Assembly (NCBI GenBank): GCA_022457155.1
Contig: JAJGOT010001073.1
Location: 1 to 64,000, forward strand
Reading direction: 5' to 3'
Length of the DNA: 64,000 bases
Source: Cladopsammia gracilis
Taxonomy: Eukaryota > Cnidaria > Anthozoa > Scleractinia > Dendrophylliidae
Below are positions 49,871 to 59,251 of the stretch, piece by piece (the first letter of the stretch is position 1; the number at the start of each line of letters is the position of its first letter). The notes below the pieces were generated by a model. The model searched no databases. It was not told where the DNA came from and saw only the letters and a list, made by a program, of their open reading frames with translations. Made by a program: the position numbers and the translations under genes.

Positions 49871-50483
49871 ATGAGTTTAGTGGAAAGAACTTGCAAAAAG
49901 AAAATCTGAATTAGGAAATAAAATCAATTTTGTTCATGATACAATCACAAAACATGATCTCGGTCAAAAAACGAGCCATGAATCATTTACAAAAGTATTC
50001 AAACCTATAACATCAAAATTGGATGATGTTATTATTTCTAAATTGAAAATTCCTAAAACACGAATGAAACGTGGTAAAAAAGGAGATATTATTACTGATA
50101 TTGATTATGCACCATAAATAGATCCATATGTTGAAGGTTTAATTGATTTTGGAGATTAGGTATCTCCACAACAAGAAAACAATTAGTACCAAAACCACCA
50201 ACATATCAAGAATCATTAAATGATGTTTTAGAAGGAGAAAAGCAAATTTATCTGAATCCATATATTGATTTACCTCCAGATTATGATAAGCCAGAGGTGC
50301 CTGATTATGAAATCGATGAAGAAGACATAGTTAATAAGATATTAGATGACATGGATATTAATTATGATGATGTAGAGAAACAACTAAATAAAAAAGAAAT
50401 GACACCTATAAAAGTTAAAAATTATTTAAGAAAAAAGTCATCGATGAAGCTAAATTTAGAAGAAAACAGTTAAAAGGTCATAA
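49871..50483 (+). pseudogene. Unknown viral-type protein, degraded
   Basis: It starts ATGAGTTTAGTGG after AAATAATATAA. Translation is possible only by changing frame several times, and TAA and TAG stops interrupt it near 50127 and 50157. Visible pieces include KVFKPITSKLDDVII, PPTYQESLNDVLEGEKQIYL and PDYEIDEEDIVNKILDDMD. The acidic, coiled character suggests a scaffold or minor virion protein; no family was recognised. Confidence 0.45.
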
Positions 50484-50540
50484 AAGTCAAATAACTCAAG
50501 CTTTCAATAGGGGAAAAATAAATGATACACACAGAGAACT

Positions 50541-50855
50541 ATGAGAAATAAACAAATAGATGACGCAAGAGTTGTTTTAAACCAATATATTAATTATTAT
50601 GAAAATAAAATAAAAACAATGAAAGATTCAGGAATTAGAAAACGAAAACAAAGAGGTGGAGATGTGATATTTTTTCAATAATCCAAAACAACTGCTTCAA
50701 AAATTGGAAATTATCATAGGTGAAACATTAGCAGGGAATACATCAAATGATTTAAGAAACATGGGAGTTACAATATTAGATATGTTGTTGAAAACATCAA
50801 CAATTAATAAAGCTCAACATGAAAAACTGTATAAAACATATTTCAAAATTTAAAA
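50541..50855 (+). pseudogene. Small unknown viral-type protein
   Basis: The first frame starts at 50541 (MRNKQIDDARVVLNQYINYY) and stops at about 50682. A second frame continues with NNPKQLLQKLEIIIGETLAG and VTILDMLLKTSTINKAQHEK. It is short, helical and Lys-rich. It lies directly before the next gene. Confidence 0.45.
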
Positions 50856-50875
50856 TAATCCAATTATATAATATA

Positions 50876-51639
50876 ATGGAAAGAGAGATAGTTTTATCAT
50901 CATATTCTGTCAAAAATACAGGAAATAACAAACCTGAAAATTTTACAACAAAATTTACTCGACCGATTGTATTAGACAATAATCATGAGTATGTTGTTGG
51001 ACTTAACCGGATTATCAACATGAGTTTTACTTGGTTTAATATTAATTCTGGATACAACAATCAATTAATAAAATACAGCAAAGATAATGGTACTTCATTC
51101 ACAGATATTACATTTCCAGCTGGAGCATGTAATTATGTACTAGATATCAATCAACATATTCAAGAGGCTACAGTAACAAAACAATAAAATAAAGATAACG
51201 AATATCCAATTAATCTTGAATTCAATGAAACTACATTTAGAGTAACCATAATAATGAAGGAAAATTATCAACTGGATTTGACACATAGTAATTTTTATGA
51301 ATTAATAGGGTTTGATAAAAAATAATAAAAGACAAAATAAATGTTGGTCCTAGAGTACCAAATTTATCACAAGATACTGATATATTAAACATTAATTGTG
51401 ACTTAATTAACGAATCACTCGTTGATGGTCAAGATACTGATATCATTTATAGTTTTAGTACCTCTGTTTTGAGACCATCATATTCTTTCACTTTAGAGCC
51501 AAAAAGGGTTACATATAACCCAATTAATAAAAACACTACCAGCAGTATCCGAATATACATCACAGATGGAAAAAGAAGATTAATTAACTTAAATGGTACT
51601 GATACAGCTTTTTCATTGTTATTGAAAAGAATTATGTAA
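50876..51639 (+). pseudogene. Putative minor capsid (penton-like) protein
   Basis: It starts after AATTATATAATATAATG. The N-terminal piece (MEREIVLSSYSVKNTGNN, NFTTKFTRPIVLDNNHEYVV) is beta-rich and ends at a TAA at 51187. Later pieces in other frames include NINCDLINESLVDGQDTD and IYSFSTSVLRPSYSFTLEP, and end near RLINLNGTDTAFSLLLKRIM. The position just before the capsid genes and the beta-strand pattern fit the Polinton minor capsid protein. The assignment is tentative. Confidence 0.5.
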
Positions 51640-51649
51640 TATAATATAA

Positions 51650-52037
51650 ATGAAACCATATGAATTTACAAGGTTTTACCATCCAAAATTAGGTAAATTT
51701 ATCTATCAACATAAAGGATCAGGTTTAATTATTGAATATTTTCAAACCTTTGATAGCTATAACATCTTCTGTTTTCAAAAAATTTGCTAAACCTGTAGCT
51801 AAAAAAGCTTTAGAATCAGGAATTTCACATACTGGCGAACGACTAGGTAAACAAATCTCTGAAAAATCAGGTGATTTGATAATGAAGAAATTGCAAAATA
51901 TGAGAAAAAATAATTCAAAGCAAAAACCAATGATTTTAAATACTCCTGTTAAACAACAACAAGATGAAAGTACAGATATGATTTTAAATCGTGTAATATC
52001 TGGAAGTGGTATAAAACGAAAACATAAAATTATGTAA
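51650..52037 (+). pseudogene. Basic minor virion protein
   Basis: The ATG at 51650 follows AATATAATATAA. The frame shifts near 51735, after which a basic helical segment follows (KKFAKPVAKKALESGISHTG, GERLGKQISEKSGDLIMKKL). A Lys-rich end KRKHKIM closes it. It resembles small basic core proteins of adenovirus-like virions; this is inference. Confidence 0.45.
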
Positions 52038-52050
52038 TCTAATAATATAA

Positions 52051-53324
52051 ATGGCTTTTAAATCAAGTGAATATTTGCAAAGAAACGAAATGGTAAGATT
52101 TCAATTAGATGATGTAATCAGAGCTCCTGCTAATGGGCAACATCAAGCTAAAAATGAATACAAATTTACAATTAATGATAGATCAGCATTTTATGATTGG
52201 TATAATGCATATTTTGAGCTTCAGTTTCAACTTCAAAGAACAGCAAATGGAGGTGCATACGCTAATGGAGATTGAATTGCTGTAATTAATAGTGCATATA
52301 GTTTTATCGAACATTTGATGATTAAATCTGCAGGTAAGATCATATATGATACAGATAATTTACACAAAGTAACTTTTGTCAAGAATTTGCTTGAATACAG
52401 TGATGATTATAGTAGATCAGTTGCTAAAACACTCTTTGGTTTTTGGATACTTCTAATGGTACGACAGATAATAATACTGTTTTTTGGCAAGAAAATTAAT
52501 AACGGAAACAAATAAAAACGTAAATGTAATTATACTTCTAAATCGTTTCAGCTTTTTTGAAGAATTGGAAGATAAAATGTTGGTTCCTATGCAACTACAA
52601 TTTAACATAGAACTTCAAAATGATGATGAACTTGCTCATAGAGTTAACGGTCTTGATGGAGATGCAAGTGCTCGAGTGGTTGTCAATAGGTTTCTTTTAT
52701 GGGAACCAAGATTGAATCCGAAAGATAGCTTGTATGATAAGTTTGTTAGTTCATTTTTGAAAGAAAAACAATGGACATATTTGAGAGAGATGTATGAAGT
52801 GTCAGCTCCAACTCAATCATCAGGGTTTTTTTCAAATCAGTTCCAGTATTGATAATGTGAAGCATATATTTATTTATCTGAAAAGAACAGACCCACCGAA
52901 TGACATTATAGCTGAGGACTGTCCATATTTGATGGATACATTCAAAATCAATGCTGGTGATAACAATTGCTCACTACTTAATTGTCGTTTGGAATACGGT
53001 AATGGTGTTTTTTATCCAGAGGTTGAATACGATTCTGAATCAAAAGGTCGAATTTTCAATGATGTTATGTCATATGCAATGAGAAAGAATGATTATAATA
53101 CAGGAACACAATTAAATCTAGCTAATTACAATAGCCTATATGGATTAATATATTTTGACCTTACATTTCAGGCAGAAAAAGTTACTCGTGATCCTAAACA
53201 GCTAATTTTTAGATACAGATTGAATGGAAATGCTGTTGAAAACTTCAATGTGCATGCAATTGTTCTTTATGAAAAAATGATTAAAATTGACAAGATTGGT
53301 AATGAATTGTTTAAAACAAATTAA
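52051..53324 (+). pseudogene. Major capsid protein (double jelly-roll type), broken
   Basis: It starts right after AATAATATAA. Three collinear pieces follow: 52051-52275, which ends at a TGA and then continues in the same frame; 52484-52852; and 52794-53324. Motifs include INDRSAFYDWYNAYFELQFQ, VVNRFLLWEPRLNP and GLIYFDLTFQAEKVTRDPKQ. The end is NVHAIVLYEKMIKIDKIGNE. The length (about 420 codons) and the C-terminal strand pattern fit Polinton/adintovirus capsid proteins. One premature stop (52273-52275) and at least two frameshifts make it non-functional. Confidence 0.7.
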
Positions 53325-53400
53325 TTGATAATCTTCATAATTTTTAATTTAATATGTTTTAAAAACCAAAAATTATATAACATATAAATATATACAAGTA

Positions 53401-54664
53401 ATGACAACTTATCATCCATATAAAGTCGCATTATCTACTGGCCAAAAAGAAAGGCTTGCAAAAGCTTGCAAAACAAATAGTCCTATTACGATTAGATTAA
53501 CAAAAAATGAATTAAATGGTAATGATGAATTACTATTAACATGCATCAAATCAAATTCAAAGAATCATTAAAGCCAAATCATTGGGTAAAGGTTCAGATA
53601 TTAAAATATCAAAAACTCAAATTCGAAAAGTGATGAGAGTAGGAGGCAGTTTGTTTTCTGCTATTATACCATTAGCTCGATCATTAGCTCCAACTCTAGC
53701 TAAGACTCTTGGATTATCAGCACTAGCTGGTCTTGCAAGTGAAGGAGCAAGTCAAATTGTTAAAAAAAAATATCTTGCAAAGGTATTCAAACAGCTGGAT
53801 TCCTAATTCCACAAGATAAAATTGATAAACTAATTGCATATAAACATCTATTAACAAACAAGCAGAAACAAGACATATTAAATGGGCTTCAATCAGGAGG
53901 CCAAATAATAATCAAACCAACAAAAAAAAAAACAACAATCTGGAGGTGCAATTTTATCAACTCTACTAGCTAGTATTGGTAATGGCCGAATTCATATTAG
54001 AAACGGAAAACAGTCTTGGACGGGAAACTCGTCTACAGACGGAAAACTCGTCTGATATGAATCCGGTGAAGGACGAGTTTCCCGTCTCAAATTTATCCGT
54101 CTATTTTTCCGTCTAAACCGACGGGAAAATAAGACGGGAAACTCGTCTTAGACGGAAAACTGTCTTAAATTCATATTAGACGCGAAAATCACGACGACTT
54201 TTTTGCGCTATGCGCTTGCATGCACTAGGAAAAGACTGGAACTAGAAAGACAGCAAATGTTTCTGGGTAAAAAAAATGGCACCCAAGAGAAGCAGTCTCA
54301 TGAAGACGACTTACCGTCCTTAAATTCATATCAGACGGTATTCTCCCTGACAGAATTCCGTCTGTGACGCGTTTCCCGTCTTCTAATATGAATTCTGCCA
54401 TTCCAATTGCTATAGACATGTTCAAAAAATTAACTGGATCTGGTGCTCCGAAAATGGGTTCACCAAAAGAAAAAGGTGAAAAAGGAGCACCACGAATTGG
54501 TTTACCTCAAATGCCACCACCATTTTTTGGAAACTGGCAAAAAGATACTGTTGGTATGGGAACTAAAAAAAAAATTGAAAAAATAAAGAAAAAAGAGGAA
54601 AAGGATTATTATTGGGCAAAAACAGTCCATTCAACAGCATACCATTGTTAGGAGCACTATTGTA
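53401..54664 (+). pseudogene. pVI/pX-like basic virion protein, split by a MITE
   Basis: It starts MTTYHPYKVALSTGQKERLA after an A+T-rich leader. After a frameshift near 53560 it has KISKTQIRKVMRVGGSLFSA, a hydrophobic Ala/Leu-rich segment and LLTNKQKQDILNGLQSGG. A MITE (53988-54395) interrupts it. The frame then resumes with AIPIAIDMFKKLTGSG, a Pro/Gly-rich region and a conserved-looking end in another frame (NSPFNSIPLLGALL). The order of a basic N terminus, an amphipathic/hydrophobic middle and a basic tail is that of membrane-active adenovirus-like minor capsid proteins. The role is inferred. Confidence 0.5.
53988..54395. repeat. MITE with GAATTCATATTAGAA ends
   Basis: GAATTCATATTAGAA at the left faces TTCTAATATGAATTC at the right. 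The interior is filled with GACGGGAAACTCGTCT and AGACGGAAAACTCGTCT modules in both orientations. It sits in the pVI/pX-like gene. Confidence 0.85.
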
Positions 54665-54675
54665 AAACCTAAATT

Positions 54676-54876
54676 CATCAACAAACCATTGAATAATATT
54701 GATTTAATGCAATGGATACAATATTTAAGAATTCCAAATTTCAAAGGTATCTATTCAAGAGACCAACATAAACCGAAAAAACATAGTCCATGTGTTATGA
54801 ACTTTGATTCATATGAAAATATAGGCACACATTGGGTTTGTTGTGTTCCAACTCATGATAATAAATATATGTTATT
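54676..54876 (+). pseudogene. Adenain/Ulp1-type cysteine protease, N-terminal part
   Basis: The frame begins near KPLNNIDLMQWIQYL and contains NFKGIYSRDQ, KKHSPCVMNFDSYENIG and the catalytic-His box GTHWVCCVP. It ends abruptly at NKYMLF, where foreign sequence begins. In adenoviruses and Polintons this enzyme matures virion proteins. The catalytic Asp and Cys part is found on the opposite strand at 56281-56535. Confidence 0.75.
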
Positions 54877-56280
54877 TGCCGGCCGGAAAGTCCGTATAGG
54901 AAAAAACTGTGCCCGAGGTCTTGAGTACGGCCCGAGGCCGCAGGCCGAGGGCTGTACTCAAGACCGATCGGTCTTGAGTACAGCCCTCGGCCTGCGGCCG
55001 AGGGCCGTACTCAAAACCTCGGGCACAGTTTTTTCCTATACGGACCGACCAAGGCCGGTAAATAACTTATTTATTTTTTTCCTACTTCAATTCTGCGATT
55101 TGCCTGTACAGTTTTCCAAGAAATCATGTCTTTACGTGCCGCGTCAAGCAAAACTGACACAACGCGTGCAAAACCTAAATTAACTCGGTAATCTTCACAA
55201 CTTTTTCATTCATAAACAAAAGAACTTACTTTGCAAAGTGAACTCATTTCTATTAGTTTATTTCTCTCGGTAGAATAAACGGCTGTTGTGTTTGCTTCTG
55301 GTGAGGATAGAGAAATGTTCTTGCCCACAGCGAAGCCGTGGAAAGCTGAAGATTAACTTTAAAAACTTTTCAAATTTTTGTTTTAAAGAAAAGTCGAGCG
55401 TAATTCATCCATAGCAGTGCGAAAGCTTAAACCGAGCTATTCTAATTTAAAAATCATGTTTTCTTGAATGAACTTACAGAATTTAGATAAAAGAAGGTAA
55501 CAACTGCGAAATAAAATCATTTAAACCGAGCAATGTAGTGAAAGTCCAAATTATCTCTTAAAATCCGATCGCGAAATTGCGTGTATTAAAATTTATATTG
55601 ACAACAAGCTAGTACAAAACTAGAATCAAATGAGAAATTTAAGTAAGACTTTTAATGAAAATTAACAGAATCTCGATTAGAAGAAAAAAGAAAGGGAAAA
55701 ATAAGAACACTTGAATCAAATGGAATCAAAAACTTTGTAAACAAGCGCAAGATTGTCTAATTACAGTAAGCTTATTTTTTAAGTCAAAAGCCGCTTTGTA
55801 AAAAAACAACAAACGCCGAACAAACTAAGAAATCAACAAATCATAAAATCCAAACTTGTACTCGCCTTTTTTTTAGGAATAACATTGACCTTTAAGTTTA
55901 CGGCTGATTTCTCCTTCCACCCAGTAGTTTAATATCTCTTTCTTCATTGAGTCTTTTTCATATTTCGTCTTTAGCGTGTTTTCGGATCTTTGTATGTCAG
56001 CCGACCGATCAGCCATCCATGGTGAAACTTTGTTGGTTTTCATCATTGTTTTCTTCATTTGTGTCGTTAAATATTTTATCTGGCCAATAAAATTCACTTT
56101 CGCTTTGGTAGCTTTCGTCTGGGTCCATAATTAACGAGAAAATTCAATAAAACCAGGGCTTACAAGCTTAAAACAACGGAGTCACATCACTCACGAAAGC
56201 GTTACCGTGCCCGTGCGCAGAGATAGGAAAATCCGGACCGCGCTAAGAACCAATCAGATTGCAGGATTCGTTACCGTGCC
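54877..56280. mobile_element. Foreign insertion with a large nested hairpin
   Basis: The first 190 bases (54880-55068) form two nested hairpins. The outer arms contain CCGGAAAGTCCGTATAGGAA and TTCCTATACGGACC, and the inner arms GTCTTGAGTACGGCCCGAGG and similar, around ACCGATCGGT. About 1.2 kb of non-coding sequence follows and ends TTCGTTACCGTGCCC; GCGTTACCGTGCCC also occurs about 80 bases earlier. The family is unknown. It separates the two protease parts. Confidence 0.65.
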
Positions 56281-56535
56281 CTATTGGAAAAAAATAATAA
56301 GACTTAATGGTATTTCGACAGTTTTGGTATGCCTTATCCTGAAATCTGTTAAACTAAGTGGTTTCAATATATCATAAAAGTCCTTTTTCATAGAGCACTG
56401 ATACAGAAAATATAAACAATAATATCCACAAAGGACACTCTTTATATTTTGATATTGACTTGTGTTGTAAATCACTTGCATATCATCTTTTTTCACTCTC
56501 CTTTTATACTTTTATAATGAAAGATTCATCAAAAA
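56281..56535 (-). pseudogene. Adenain/Ulp1-type cysteine protease, C-terminal part, inverted
   Basis: On the minus strand FDESF comes first, where the catalytic Asp is expected. VLCGYYCLYFLYQC follows, with the nucleophilic Cys expected in CGYYC. A helical tail ends in an A/T run. All neighbouring capsid-side genes are on the plus strand and the N-terminal half is at 54676-54876. The simplest reading is that this block was inverted together with the insertion. A stop in the first codons of the piece shows further decay. Confidence 0.65.
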
Positions 56536-56563
56536 CTATTTTAAAAATTTATAATATTATTAT

Positions 56564-56806
56564 ATGCAAATAGACTTTGACAGCCGTATTAGAACATATT
56601 GCAAAAGTAAAACATGTGAGAAATTCACATTGAATAAAGAATTAGCAATGACATATGATACATTATATCGTCGTTTATATCGGTGTATTTGTAGAAACTG
56701 TAATAAAATCAAATATCATCAGCGATTACTAATAGCAAATAATAATGGTTTAATTGAAATCCAACACGAGCAAATGCGTGATCCAAATTTATCTAATTTA
56801 TTATAA
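56564..56806 (+). CDS. Small Cys-containing viral-type protein
   Basis: An intact frame of 80 codons follows TTTATAATATTATTATATG. It is basic and has C-x4-C and C-x3-C-x2-C clusters (YCKSKTC and CICRNCNKI), compatible with a small zinc-binding fold. The stop TAA overlaps the promoter-like TATAAATG of the next gene. The function is unknown. It is one of the few undamaged frames in the element. Confidence 0.5.
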   Translation: MQIDFDSRIRTYCKSKTCEKFTLNKELAMTYDTLYRRLYRCICRNCNKIKYHQRLLIANNNGLIEIQHEQMRDPNLSNLL

Positions 56807-56965
56807 ATGGCCAAATCATATTGTGTAAAACAGAAGAAGCAAACAGAATCTGTATCAGGTACTGAAAAATATGTTAAAACTAAAAATAATCGTCTTATGC
56901 TAAAATCTCAATGTAATGAATGTGGAAATACTAAAACACGTTTTGTATCCAATAATTTAAACTAA
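56807..56965 (+). CDS. DUF5679-like zinc-ribbon module
   Basis: The ATG at 56807 comes immediately after TTATTATAA. The 52-residue product starts MAKSYCVKQKKQTESV. It has a first Cys with a lost partner (CVKQ where CxxC is usual), then CNECGNTKTRFV, which matches the end of DUF5679-type zinc ribbons found in DNA viruses. The frame ends at 56965. A neighbouring frame leads directly into the phospholipase-like frame, so the two were probably one protein. Confidence 0.5.
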   Translation: MAKSYCVKQKKQTESVSGTEKYVKTKNNRLMLKSQCNECGNTKTRFVSNNLN

Positions 56966-57018
56966 TTAGCCCTGTCTATGGGCAGGGCTTTGGTGAATTA
57001 GCATTAGAAGGATTAACA

Positions 57019-57603
57019 ATGCATGCATTGCCTTGGTTAGGTAAGAAAGCTGTTGAAATGGGTCGATTTGGAGTAAGTGAATTAATGAGAAATAAAAATA
57101 TGCAGAAAAAAGCAATAAATTATGCATTATCAAAAGCAACTCTTTTTATTCAAAAAACTGGATCTGATATGCTAGATCAATTATCAACAAAAGTTAGACC
57201 TAATAAAAAATACAAAACAGATAGACCTGATTTGGATGGAGGCTCTATTGATATTCATAAAATGATTGGTAAATTACCAAAACCAAAAGGGGGATGGACG
57301 TTACGTGGGCATCGGTATTCAGGCCCATATAATGACTTAGATTCACAATTAAAATATAATCCAATAACAGGAGAGATAATAGAATATGATCAACCAACTG
57401 GAAAAACAAATGCAATGGCAATGCAGCATGATGTAGACTATGCTGTGCGTAAAGATGATAGAAAATGTAAAAATAAAGCAGATAGAAAAATGGTAAAGTC
57501 TCTGGATAATGTTCCTTATATTGAAAGACAATGGGGGCATTGGTTAGCCCGAAATACGATAGACATTAAAGAAAAAAATGGGTCTTGGTGTAAAACAAAA
57601 TAA
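57019..57603 (+). CDS. Phospholipase A2-like virion protein
   Basis: The frame of 194 codons (open further upstream to about 56960) has a helical N terminus and a linker RPDLDGGSIDIHKMIGKLPK. A PLA2 module of the parvovirus VP1u type follows: GHRYSGPYNDL supplies the calcium loop and MQHDVDYAV the catalytic His-Asp pair, followed by a Lys-rich helix. In viruses this activity opens endosomal membranes. The catalytic residues look intact here, although the rest of the element is decayed. Confidence 0.65.
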   Translation: MHALPWLGKKAVEMGRFGVSELMRNKNMQKKAINYALSKATLFIQKTGSDMLDQLSTKVRPNKKYKTDRPDLDGGSIDIHKMIGKLPKPKGGWTLRGHRYSGPYNDLDSQLKYNPITGEIIEYDQPTGKTNAMAMQHDVDYAVRKDDRKCKNKADRKMVKSLDNVPYIERQWGHWLARNTIDIKEKNGSWCKTK

Positions 57604-57617
57604 AAAGAAACCAAAAA

Positions 57618-58580
57618 ACTTCATTCGGTGTTGAGTAAAAATGATTGGTCTCAACAACTAGCCGAGGAACTTCATAAACCAATCAAAAGAAAATTCAAAA
57701 CTAGAAAAGTTTTTGTAAATGGTATAGATGAAATTTGGAGTGCTGACCTGGTAGAAATGCAGAAGTTTTCAAAATGGAATCAAGGATATAGATATTTATT
57801 AAATATCATTGATGTGCTTTCGAAATTTGCTTGGAACATTCCCACTAAAAATAAAACAGGTAACACAATTACTGAATGATTTGATGATGTTATCAAAAAA
57901 TCCAAACGGAAACCTAAATTTATATGGGTAGATCAAGGCTCTGAATTCTATAATAAAACTTTCAAAGACTGGCTGAAGAAAAATAATATTGAGATGTATT
58001 CCACTTTCAATGAAGGCAAAGCTGTTGTTATTGAGAGATTTAACAGAACATTGAAATCTAAAATGTGGAAACAATTCACAGTCCAAAATACAACACAATA
58101 TTTAGATATGTTACTGAAACTATTAAATGAATACAATAATACAAAACATAGTTCAATAAAAATGACACCGGTAGAAGCATCAAAGAAAAAGAATGAAGAT
58201 ATTGTTTATTTCACTTTATATGGTGATATGGAATCATCATCATCTAAATCAAAATTTAAAATTGGTGATAAAGTAAGGATAAGCAAATATAAACGAAAGA
58301 CAATTGATAAAGGATATACTACAAATTGGATTGAAGAGGTATTTACAGTTGATAAAATTCAATATTCTAATCCAATGACACACAAATTAAAAGATCTTAA
58401 CAATGAATCAAGAGAAGGAACATTTTACACTGAAGAATTACAATTAGCTAAACCAGATGTTTTTCGTATTGATAAGGTCATCAAAAGAGACTATAAGAAA
58501 CAAGCTCTGCTATCGTGGTCTGGTTATCCAAAAGAATTTAATTCATGAATAACACTGAAAGATATTAAAAATATATAATA
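57618..58580 (+). pseudogene. Retroviral-type integrase with C-terminal chromodomain
   Basis: One reading frame carries IWSADLVEM, IWVDQGSEFYNKT and NEGKAVVIERFNRTLK, which hold the D, D and E catalytic residues. An SH3-like barrel (KFKIGDKVRISKYKRK) and a chromodomain-like end (VFRIDKVIKRDYKKQALLSW) follow. Two TGA stops are in frame at 57877-57879 and 58546-58548. After the second, a short tail continues to about 58570. In Polintons this protein inserts the element into the genome. Confidence 0.8.
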
Positions 58581-58616
58581 TTATATAAATAATAAAAAAT
58601 ATTTAGTATATTATAA

Positions 58617-58980
58617 TGGAAGTTGTTAAGAAAAAAAAACGTGGGGGCCAATTTAAATACTTTGATGAACAATCCAGAAAAAATGCAATAAAAATGAGTG
58701 GTTGTTACACGCACCGGGGACTATTTTTACGTGCTTTGCGCTGTTCTCCACCGAAAAAGTATCTACATGTATTTTAATTGGTGTCCATTAGATGACGACG
58801 TTTATGATTTTGCGTTGTTTTGTTCTTGTGTTCGTTTGTTTCTTGTCCACCCAGTTCCCACTTAAATATATGCTAAATAAGCAATAGTTTTGTAATATTT
58901 GCTCAAATAATCACGATTATACATTGGCTGGAAAACATACTCATCTTAAAACTAAAATGCATCAAAATAATGAAAAATAT
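58617..58980 (+). pseudogene. Small C2H2-type zinc-finger viral protein, split
   Basis: It starts MEVVKKKKRGGQFKYFDEQS after TTTAGTATATTATAATG. The frame is broken at about 58700 by roughly 215 bases of foreign, less A+T-rich sequence. It resumes at about 58918 with YTLAGKHTHLKTKMHQN, where two His residues are spaced like the second half of a C2H2 finger. The Cys pair would lie in the lost part. Confidence 0.45.
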
Positions 58981-59150
58981 ATAGTTTTCAAAATTTTATT
59001 ACAGTTCAAAATATTTTTATAAATATATAGTTTTCAAAATTTTATTACAGTTAAAAATATTTTTATAAATATATAGTTTTCAAAATTTTATTATAGTTCA
59101 AAATATTTTTATAAATAATTTGATTTTTTTTTATAAATATGTAGTTTTTC
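58975..59150. repeat. A+T-rich tandem repeat at the right
   Basis: Three near-identical units of about 48 bases contain ATATATAGTTTTCAAAATTT and CAAAATATTTTTATAA, followed by a degenerate unit. An inverted likeness to 39685-39925 is noted. A (TA)n run follows at about 59220-59246. Confidence 0.8.
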
Positions 59151-59218
59151 AAAATTTATTTAAAAAAGTAATATTTTTTTATTAATTTTTTTAAAAATAT
59201 ACTTAAAGAATTATTATC

Positions 59219-59249
<31 letters not shown>

Positions 59250-59251
59250 TA

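Noticed and set aside
52273..58548. In-frame TGA codons at apparent Trp positions (52273-52275, 57877-57879, 58546-58548), hinting at TGA read as Trp
   Set aside because: TGG is also used for Trp in the same genes. TAA and TAG stops and frameshifts are present too, so simple G-to-A decay explains the stops better.
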